Source: Hydrogenophilales bacterium (lineage in GTDB: Bacteria > Pseudomonadota > Gammaproteobacteria > Burkholderiales > Thiobacillaceae). From it: a DNA stretch of 45,907 nt. The translations under genes were made by a program, and so were the position numbers. The notes beneath the pieces were generated by a model, which saw only the letters and a program-made list of their open reading frames with translations, searched no databases and was not told the origin of the DNA. The stretch spans positions 1 through 45,907 of the forward strand of contig JAGXGM010000045.1 in assembly GCA_024636675.1 (NCBI GenBank). The letters are read 5' to 3'. Positions 40,142 to 45,907 of this stretch are shown here, piece by piece. Each line of letters starts with the position of its first letter. The stretch's first letter is position 1.

Positions 40142-40898
40142 GGTTAATTTCTCCTTTCGACACCCGTGCGGCGAAGTAATCGCGCAGCCACGGATCATCG
40201 ATGGTTTTCAGTTCGGCCACCGTACCACTACCCAGCACGCTGCCGTTCGACAGCACGATGATGCGGTCGATAATTGAAAATAGTGTATCCAGGTCATGGG
40301 TAACGAGGAATACGGTAAGGCCGAGGCTGTCGGCCAACAGCCGGATCAGCGCATCAAAGTCGCGGGCCGAAGTCGGATCAAGACCGGAGGTTGGCTCATC
40401 CAGAAACAACAGTTCGGGATCGAGCGCCAGTGCACGTGCCAGCGCCACCCGTTTCCGCATGCCGCCCGACAGCTCGCTCGGGCGCTTCCGGGCGGCGTCC
40501 GGCGGCAATCCGGCCAGCGCGAGTTTCAGCCGCGCCAGCCGACGGCAGGTGGCATGCGGCAGGTCGGTGTGCTCGAACAGGGGGGTGGCGACGTTGTCTT
40601 CCACGTTCATCGAGGAAAACAGCGCGCCATCCTGGAACAGCACGCCAAAGCGTTGGCGCTGCTGGTTCATCTGTTCGGACGTACTGTCCAGCACCGACTG
40701 TCCGAAAAGCGCGATGCGGCCGGCCTGCGGCCTCAGCAGGCCGATGATTTCGCGCAGCAGAACCGATTTGCCGGAGCCGCTGCCGCCGATCAGCGCGACC
40801 ACTTCGCCGCGCGCAACGGAAAGGTCCAGATCGCGATGGATGCTGTTTCCGCCCAGCGTGGTGACGAGGCCGCGAACGTCGATGACAGTGTCCGCCAT
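40131..40898 (-). CDS. MlaF-type ABC transporter ATP-binding protein
   Basis: 255 residues from the ATG at 40896-40898, sharing one base with the permease stop. Walker A GGSGSGKSVLLREI, Q-loop in RFGVLFQDGALFSS, signature ELSGGMRKRVALARALALDP, Walker B LLFLDEPTSGLD and the switch histidine VTHDLDTLF are complete. It powers the lipid transport unit made with the STAS-permease and MlaD-like protein. A longer in-frame reading back to 41651 passes through the permease gene and is rejected. The C-terminal tail (LRDYFAARVSKGEINHGN) extends a little beyond the family average. Confidence 0.94.
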   Translation of the reverse strand: MADTVIDVRGLVTTLGGNSIHRDLDLSVARGEVVALIGGSGSGKSVLLREIIGLLRPQAGRIALFGQSVLDSTSEQMNQQRQRFGVLFQDGALFSSMNVEDNVATPLFEHTDLPHATCRRLARLKLALAGLPPDAARKRPSELSGGMRKRVALARALALDPELLFLDEPTSGLDPTSARDFDALIRLLADSLGLTVFLVTHDLDTLFSIIDRIIVLSNGSVLGSGTVAELKTIDDPWLRDYFAARVSKGEINHGN

Positions 40899-41992
40899 CA
40901 GATATCCAGCTTCACGAACATGACGGCAAAAATGGCATTGAGGATGATGATGGCGACCAGGCTCTGCACTACGGTGGACGTGGTGTTCGCGCCGACACTG
41001 CGCGCGTCGCGGGTAACCGACAGCCCCATGCGGCAGGCGATCAGCGCGATGAAGACGGCGAACACCGGCGCCTTGCCCAGCCCTACCAGCAGGGTTTTCA
41101 GGTCCAGCACCTCGGTCATCCGATCCAGGAACATGTAATACGAGATATCCAGTTGCTCCTGCGTCACCAGCATGCCGCCGGCGATCCCGGCGATATCGCC
41201 GATGAAGACCAGCAGCGGCAAGGCCAGCAACAAGGCCAGGATGCGCGGGATGACCAGCACCGCCAGTGGCGACAGGCCGAGCGTGGTAATGGCATCGATT
41301 TCCTCGGTCACTTTCATGGTGCCGATCTGCGCGGTAATGGCGGCACCGGTGCGTCCGGCCACCAGGACGGCGACGATGACCGGCGAGATCTCGCGCAGGA
41401 TCGCCAGCAGCAGGCCATCGACGACAAAAATGTTGGCGCCGTACTGTTGCGCCTGCGAGCCGAGAAGATAGGCGAACACCACGCCGAGCAGAAACAGCAT
41501 GCCGATCACAATCGGAATTGCGCCGACGAACACCGTTCGAACCTGGGCGCCGAATTCGCGCCAGCGCCAGCAGCCCGGGCGCGGCAGCATCCACATCAAT
41601 TCGATGGCCAGACGGCCGACAAAGTTGAGCAGGCCGACTACATGGTCCCACATGGCAATGCTGCTGCGCCCGATGAGCGCGAGCATGCCTTCGCTGCGCG
41701 GTTCGACTTGCTCAGCGGTAGCCGCGCTGTGCGGCGCCACCAGTTCGAACATCGCCAGATGCTGCGGCTGGAAGCCGCGCAGCTCCGGCATCGGGTCGTC
41801 GGCCTGCGGACGCGCGGCGGCGAGCAACAGCCACGCGCCGTTGGTATCGAGCTGGGTAACGTCGGTGCCGTCGATAATGCGCACGGTTTTGCCGGCAAGA
41901 TGCGGCAATGCGGATGCCGCCTCGGCGCGCCAGACACCGCTGGCGATCAGTGCGCCCTGCGCCTCGTCGAAACGCGCGCGTGCTTCCGTCAC
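40898..41992 (-). CDS. MlaE-type ABC permease with N-terminal STAS domain
   Basis: 364 residues. Residues 1-75 form a STAS-like domain (VRIIDGTDVTQLDTNGAWLL), then the MlaE permease: amphipathic helix CWRWREFGAQVRTVFVGAIP and helices such as IPIVIGMLFLLGVVFAYLLG, the coupling loop REISPVIVAVLVAGRTGAAI, and EIDAITTLGLSPLAVLVIPR. The STAS domain is usually a separate MlaB protein; here the two are fused, which is common in this class. Start overlaps the metA stop by four bases. Whether it moves lipid in or out is not decided by sequence. Confidence 0.93.
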   Translation of the reverse strand: MTEARARFDEAQGALIASGVWRAEAASALPHLAGKTVRIIDGTDVTQLDTNGAWLLLAAARPQADDPMPELRGFQPQHLAMFELVAPHSAATAEQVEPRSEGMLALIGRSSIAMWDHVVGLLNFVGRLAIELMWMLPRPGCWRWREFGAQVRTVFVGAIPIVIGMLFLLGVVFAYLLGSQAQQYGANIFVVDGLLLAILREISPVIVAVLVAGRTGAAITAQIGTMKVTEEIDAITTLGLSPLAVLVIPRILALLLALPLLVFIGDIAGIAGGMLVTQEQLDISYYMFLDRMTEVLDLKTLLVGLGKAPVFAVFIALIACRMGLSVTRDARSVGANTTSTVVQSLVAIIILNAIFAVMFVKLDI

Positions 41993-43041
41993 GCCAGGCC
42001 CAAGGGGTTATTGGGATCGATGTCGGGCATGAAAGGCAAGCCGCGTTCGCGGTGGGTGACCTGATAGACGCAGCCGACCCAGTTGCCGATCACCGCCTCG
42101 GCCGTGTCGTGCCAGGTGTTGTCGATCAGCGGCAGCAGCAGCGCCTCGGGAAAGGCCAGCACCTCGCCCGCCCGCGTGCGGCTGGCGAACTCGGCCAGCA
42201 GGGCCTGCGCCTGGCGGTCGAAGTAGCGCGCCGGGAAGGGCGGCCAGTGGGAAAGGTTTCCGGCCGCGGCCAGCAGCAGGTCGCGCTTGTATTCCTTCAG
42301 CAGCGACACCGTGTCGTATTCGGGATGACCCTGGAAGAACACCGTGCGCAGGCCATCGTGGCTCACCGCCAGATGCACGCCGGCTTCCGCGCTTTCGACC
42401 AGCACCTTGAGTCCGGCCGTCTCGAACTGCCTGTGCGAGACGTCGTTCCAGCGCGAATGCGGCACGTCGAAGCGGGTATTGACGTCGGCCACCAGCGGGT
42501 GGCGGCCATCGGTGACACGATGCTCGAACACGCCCCAGATTTTCTCCGCCTGCTTGACCCGCGTCTGGCCGTGGCGGAACTGCATCACCGCATGGGTGGC
42601 CAGACACGAGCACAGGGTCGAGGTGACGTTGTCCCAGGCCCAGTCGATCACCTCGATCAGCGGTTGCCAGAACGGCTCGTCGGCGAGGTTGGGATGGCTG
42701 ACGTTGGCGCCGGTGATGATGAGCGCGTCGAGCCCGGCCTCACGGATGGCGTCGAACGATTCGTAAAACTCCGCAATGTGCGCCTGCGCCGACTCGCCGC
42801 GCGGCAGCGTCGGCAGGGTGAAGGGGTGCATGTAGAACTGCGCGATCGGGTTGGATTCGCCGACCAGCCGGTAGAACTGCCGTTCGGTCGCCTCCAGCGC
42901 CGCATCCGGCATCATGTTCAGCAGGCCGACATGCAGTTCGCGGATTTCCTGTTTGGCCGCACGGTCGGTCGACAGCACCGTGATGCCGTCGCGACGCAGG
43001 CGGTCGAACGTGGGCAGGGCGTTATGCGCGACCAGCGGCAT
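41989..43041 (-). CDS. metA: Homoserine O-succinyltransferase
   Basis: 350 residues from the ATG at 43039-43041; 16 upstream codons would run through the low-complexity spacer. Class I glutamine-amidotransferase-like fold; the nucleophile cysteine is in TLCSCLATHAVMQF and the histidine and glutamate in GHPEYD. VGLLNMMPDAALEATERQFY near the N-terminus is the typical substrate region. Activates homoserine for methionine synthesis. Whether succinyl- or acetyl-CoA is used cannot be read here with certainty; the succinyl form is the default for the family. It overlaps the permease and the P-loop gene, so it belongs to this operon despite its unrelated role. Confidence 0.93.
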   Translation of the reverse strand: MPLVAHNALPTFDRLRRDGITVLSTDRAAKQEIRELHVGLLNMMPDAALEATERQFYRLVGESNPIAQFYMHPFTLPTLPRGESAQAHIAEFYESFDAIREAGLDALIITGANVSHPNLADEPFWQPLIEVIDWAWDNVTSTLCSCLATHAVMQFRHGQTRVKQAEKIWGVFEHRVTDGRHPLVADVNTRFDVPHSRWNDVSHRQFETAGLKVLVESAEAGVHLAVSHDGLRTVFFQGHPEYDTVSLLKEYKRDLLLAAAGNLSHWPPFPARYFDRQAQALLAEFASRTRAGEVLAFPEALLLPLIDNTWHDTAEAVIGNWVGCVYQVTHRERGLPFMPDIDPNNPLGLA

Positions 43042-43921
43042 GTGCTTCCCCTGAATCCTGATCTCTGACCCCTGACTCCTTTCTGGCAATGGCGCTTTCC
43101 AGCAGCGCCAGGAAATCGCGTTCGTCGCGAACCTGCGCCACCTCCTGCGAGGTCACGGTGTAGCCGTGCGGCCCGGCGATCGCCTCATAGCGCGGAATAC
43201 GCGAATGAAACAGATGCGGAAACACCCAGCGGGCGAAGTCGTCCGGCTCGACCTGGGCCACGTATTCGAGGCCTTTTTCCGCGAGATACAAGGGCAGATG
43301 CTCGGCCAGGAAGGCCGGGCGGAAATACAGCGGCTTGGGGTCGGACTGCGCACGTTTGATCAGCGTGTCCTCTTCCTCGCGCGTGGTGGTCTGGATATAG
43401 AGGATCAGCGTGTGCGCGGCCAGCAATTCGACCACCCCGGGCTCGTCCAGCTCGCACAGGCTGCCGCCGACGTCGTTGACGAAATGCGGGTAGCCGTAGA
43501 TGTCCTGGCCCTTGCGGATGAAACCCGGGACGTCGCGCATGGCGGCAATCTCGGCATCGCGGTAGGCCGCCTGGCGACGCGAGAACTCGTCCAGCGGCAA
43601 TCCGCCCCATTCCGGCCCGCCGAGCTTGCCGACGAACGTGAGCACCGGTCCCAGGTCGTGAATCTTGATGTTGTTCTTGATGTCGATCCAGTCGCGCCGC
43701 AACAGGTCGCGCAAAAACGGCACCTGCATCGCCTGATGCTTGATCAGGTCGAGAATCGGCTCGTCGAGGTAACGCGTGCCGATGCGGTAGTCGCCGGAAA
43801 AATGGAACCAGTCGTGGCCGCGCAGCATGGAGGAAATGTGCGTCTTGCCGACGCCGGACATGCCGAGCAGGGTAATTCGCTTGGTCGGCCAGGCGCGGAA
43901 GGTATCTGGGGTGAAATGCAT
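43022..43921 (-). CDS. P-loop ATPase/kinase-like protein of unknown function
   Basis: 299 residues. Walker A LLGMSGVGKTHISSMLRG (18-35). Later blocks are DYRIGTRYLDEPILDLI, FVNDVGGSLCELDEPGVVEL and LILYIQTTTREEEDTLIKRA, consistent with a small nucleotide kinase fold that senses or phosphorylates a small molecule; the substrate is unknown. The last ~20 residues (KESGVRDQDSGEAHAAGRA) are encoded by a CCTGAATCCTGATCTCTGAC-like low-complexity tract that also forms the spacer before metA, so the natural C-terminus may be shorter in relatives. Overlaps metA by 20 bases. No close functional assignment was recognised. Confidence 0.8.
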   Translation of the reverse strand: MHFTPDTFRAWPTKRITLLGMSGVGKTHISSMLRGHDWFHFSGDYRIGTRYLDEPILDLIKHQAMQVPFLRDLLRRDWIDIKNNIKIHDLGPVLTFVGKLGGPEWGGLPLDEFSRRQAAYRDAEIAAMRDVPGFIRKGQDIYGYPHFVNDVGGSLCELDEPGVVELLAAHTLILYIQTTTREEEDTLIKRAQSDPKPLYFRPAFLAEHLPLYLAEKGLEYVAQVEPDDFARWVFPHLFHSRIPRYEAIAGPHGYTVTSQEVAQVRDERDFLALLESAIARKESGVRDQDSGEAHAAGRA

Positions 43922-44464
43922 GGGGGCGGTTTCGTGAGATTAGCGCGAAGCCTACCGAAAAGCCGTGCAATTAAAAAGGCCGGCGCACACGGCCCGGTTT
44001 TGACGCGTGCGCAGCTTCGCCACGGCGCTGCATTAATGCAGCGAGATTTCCTCTATCGAGGCGAATAATGATGGGCATGGCAGGAACCGGGCAGGCGCGC
44101 CATCGCGTCCACACGCCCTACACGCTTGACACCGTCCTGCCGGCTCTGCGCCCGGCGACCAAAGCCGCGCTGAAAGGGACCATGCAGGGGGGCATATTCT
44201 GTCCCGCGCTGCGAGCGGGTGGGGCATGCCAAAAAGAAGCGTTTCGGCAGCCGCGGCATAACCCCCCGCGCCTGGCAAAGCCGGGTATTATCAAGCGGCT
44301 TGTGTACCCCCGGTACACAGACACCCTTCGGAAAGACCATGACGATCCATACTCGCCCTGTCTGAGGCGACGCTTTTCCGACTGTGGAGGCCGCAACCTT
44401 CTGTTGCCGGCCCGACAAGCACAGCCCGCCCTTGGGTCGTTGCACGCCTTCCACGGAAACCACC
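43922..44464. other. 543-base spacer before the histidine kinase, no credible gene
   Basis: Contents seen: a GGCCG/CGGCC hairpin with flanking A- and T-runs (43978-43994, terminator-like), a perfect palindrome GCTGCATTAATGCAGC (44027-44042), and an inverted repeat TGTGTACC CCC GGTACACA (44301-44319), 145 bases before the kinase start. The longest frames (for example 44068-44550) have protein-unlike composition. No tRNA, known riboswitch or repeat family was recognised. Confidence 0.5.
44301..44319. promoter_or_regulatory. Inverted repeat TGTGTACC-CCC-GGTACACA
   Basis: Perfect eight-base arms round three bases, in the leader region of the sensor kinase gene. Its symmetry and spacing are those of a dimeric-regulator operator, but a short RNA hairpin is equally possible. 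A short frame starting ATGACGATCC follows at 44339 and stops after eight codons. Confidence 0.4.
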
Positions 44465-45907
44465 ATGCCAAAAACAGGAAACGGTCCCACCCTTGCCGGC
44501 AATGCGAGGGGCCTCGCCGCCGAAGTCCGGCGCCAGAAGGCCTTGCTTAAAACGGGGGCGTTGCAGAATGCGATCCTCAACAGCGCCAACTTTTCGAGCA
44601 TCGCCACCGACGAAAAGGGCGTGATCCAGATTTTCAACGTCGGCGCCGAACGCATGCTGGGCTACACCGCCGCCGACGTCCTCAACAAGATCACACCGGC
44701 CGACATTTCCGACCCGCAGGAAGTGGTCGTGCGCGCCGAGGCCTTGAGCGTCGAGCTCGGCACCCCGATCACGCCGGGCTTCGAGGCACTGGTGTTCAAG
44801 GCCTCGCGCGGGATCGAGGACATCTACGAGCTGACCTACATCCGCAAGGACGGCAGCCGCTTTCCAGCGGTGGTGTCGGTCACGGCGCTGCGCGACGCGC
44901 AAAACGCCATCATCGGCTACCTGCTGATCGGCACCGACAACACCGCGCGCAAGCAGGTGGAAGCGGAGCGGGCCCAGCTCTACAAGGCGCTGCAGGACAA
45001 GAACGCCGAACTGGAGAACGCCAAGGCGGTGGCGGAAAAGGCCAACCTGGCGAAATCGAATTTCCTGTCCAGCATGAGCCATGAGCTGCGCACGCCGCTC
45101 AATGCCATCCTCGGCTTTGCCCAGTTGCTGGAGACGGGCGCACCGGCGCCAACGGCCACGCAAATTATCAGGCTGCACCAGATCATCAAGGCCGGCTGGT
45201 ATCTGCTGGACCTGATCAACGAAATCCTCGATCTCGCAGTGATCGAGTCCGGCAAGCTATCGCTGTCGCTGGAGCCCTTATCGCTGTCCATCGTGCTGCT
45301 CGAATGCGAGGCCATGATCGGGCCGCAGGCGCAACAGCGCGGCATCAAGATCATCTTCGACAAAGTCGATCCCACCTGGTTTGCCCATGCCGACCATACC
45401 CGGGTCAAGCAGGCGCTGATCAACCTTCTTTCAAATGCAATCAAGTACAACCGCGACCATGGAATGGTCGAGGTGACGTGCACCGCGATCAGCCCGGAAC
45501 GCGTCCGCATCCGCATCCGGGACAGCGGCGCGGGCTTGCCGCCGGACAAGCTGGCGCAACTGTTTCAGCCGTTCAACCGTCTCGGGCAGGAGACCGGCAC
45601 CGAAGAAGGGACGGGCATCGGCCTGGTGGTCACCAAGCAACTGGTCGAACTGATGGGCGGCACCATCGGCGTGGAAAGCACGGTCGGCGTGGGCAGCGAG
45701 TTCTGGTTCGAACTGATCCGCGACGTGATGCCGCAACTGGTTCCGGAAGATGCAATGCCCGCAGAATTTTCGCCGCAGGCACATGACGGCGCACCGCTGC
45801 GCACCCTGCTCTATGTGGAAGACAATCCAGCCAACCTGATGCTGGTTGAGCAGATCATCGCGGGCCACCCTCAGGTGCGCATGCTGAGCGCGCGCGATGC
45901 CACGCTC
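44465..45907 (+). CDS. Hybrid sensor histidine kinase (PAS, HisKA, HATPase, REC), 3' end outside window
   Basis: 481 codons visible from the ATG at 44465 (GGAAA upstream); the right edge cuts the gene. A PAS domain (about 35-155: SIATDEKGVIQIFNVGAERM ... YIRKDGSRFPAVVSVTALRD), a short coiled-coil (QLYKALQDKNAELENAKAVA), the dimerisation helix with H206 in FLSSMSHELRTPLNAILGFA, and the ATPase domain with N-box ALINLLSNAIKYN, G1 RDSGAGLPP and G2 GTEEGTGIGL. A receiver domain begins near residue 455 (TLLYVEDNPANLMLVEQIIA); its phosphorylated aspartate lies beyond the edge. No transmembrane segment, so it is a cytoplasmic sensor; the PAS signal is not evident. Confidence 0.92.
   Translation, partial: MPKTGNGPTLAGNARGLAAEVRRQKALLKTGALQNAILNSANFSSIATDEKGVIQIFNVGAERMLGYTAADVLNKITPADISDPQEVVVRAEALSVELGTPITPGFEALVFKASRGIEDIYELTYIRKDGSRFPAVVSVTALRDAQNAIIGYLLIGTDNTARKQVEAERAQLYKALQDKNAELENAKAVAEKANLAKSNFLSSMSHELRTPLNAILGFAQLLETGAPAPTATQIIRLHQIIKAGWYLLDLINEILDLAVIESGKLSLSLEPLSLSIVLLECEAMIGPQAQQRGIKIIFDKVDPTWFAHADHTRVKQALINLLSNAIKYNRDHGMVEVTCTAISPERVRIRIRDSGAGLPPDKLAQLFQPFNRLGQETGTEEGTGIGLVVTKQLVELMGGTIGVESTVGVGSEFWFELIRDVMPQLVPEDAMPAEFSPQAHDGAPLRTLLYVEDNPANLMLVEQIIAGHPQVRMLSARDATL

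Noticed and set aside
40899-41651. Upstream extension of the MlaF-like ATPase to 506 residues
   Set aside because: It overlaps the permease out of frame; the ATPase homology begins exactly at the ATG at 40898.
44200-44300. Riboswitch-like stretch (GGGGCATGCC ... GCCTGGCAAAGCC)
   Set aside because: Compared by eye with the cyclic-di-GMP, cobalamin and SAM-type consensus; key conserved bases are missing.
44068-44550. Possible 160-codon gene before the histidine kinase
   Set aside because: Runs into the kinase gene in another frame and its translation looks random (many Arg, His, Pro).

Overview
The window is a GC-rich stretch of a betaproteobacterial chromosome. The gene families and gene order (mreBCD-mrdA-rodA-rlpA-dacC-dat-DUF493-lipB, gatCAB, an XrtA/PEP-CTERM exopolysaccharide cluster) point to the Nitrosomonadales / Thiobacillus-like part of the class; this placement is inference from content, not a search result. 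Genes are densely packed, with many 1-14 base start/stop overlaps. No rRNA, tRNA or CRISPR array was seen, and the only mobile features are small palindromic repeats.

Region 1 (1-9986, minus strand) is the proximal part of an exosortase (XrtA)-type exopolysaccharide operon. In transcription order it encodes an outer-membrane export lipoprotein, a chain-length determinant, a tyrosine autokinase, an outer-membrane beta-barrel, an AAA ATPase, UDP-GlcNAc 2-epimerase, a polysaccharide deacetylase, a FemAB-like protein and a glycosyltransferase cut by the window edge. A very good sigma-54 (-24/-12) promoter match lies 76 bases upstream of the first gene. The space between the epimerase and deacetylase genes is one 161-bp imperfect palindrome, and a REP-type palindrome is read through in frame near the start of the FemAB gene.

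Region 2 (10191-13235, plus) holds a MazG-like pyrophosphohydrolase, a thioredoxin-fold ferredoxin, an alpha/beta hydrolase and a NodI/NodJ-type ABC exporter, ending in a REP pair. Region 3 (13252-26277, mostly minus) is the cell-shape / lipoate block: mreB-mreC-mreD-mrdA-rodA-rlpA-dacC-like-dat-DUF493-lipB and lipA. The usual lipB-lipA adjacency is split by four genes: a periplasmic hypothetical and a TlpA-like thioredoxin on the plus strand, and a Rieske protein with a divergent TrpD-fold protein on the minus strand. The DacC-like protein has lost key residues in all three penicillin-binding motifs and looks like a pseudoenzyme.

Region 4 (26379-32224) carries gatC, gatA, a small unknown gene, gatB, a DUF4124 protein, pyrE and an exodeoxyribonuclease III gene. 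Region 5 (32227-35819) is a defence pair: a single-chain MmeI-like (type IIL) restriction-modification enzyme translationally coupled to a DUF3800 protein. The enzyme carries an in-frame palindromic repeat and an AT-richer recognition-domain segment. Region 6 (35928-45907) has an AmpG-like permease, a TauE/SafE-type membrane protein, a DUF4426 protein, an Mla/MCE-type lipid transport operon (lipoprotein, MlaD, ATPase, STAS-permease) coupled to metA and a P-loop protein, a 543-base space without a credible gene, and the first 481 codons of a hybrid sensor histidine kinase.

The most interesting points are the DacC-like pseudoenzyme in an otherwise canonical elongation operon, two unrelated palindromic repeats carried inside open genes, the TrpD-like/Rieske two-gene module with its own promoter, and the sigma-54 control signal of the exopolysaccharide operon.
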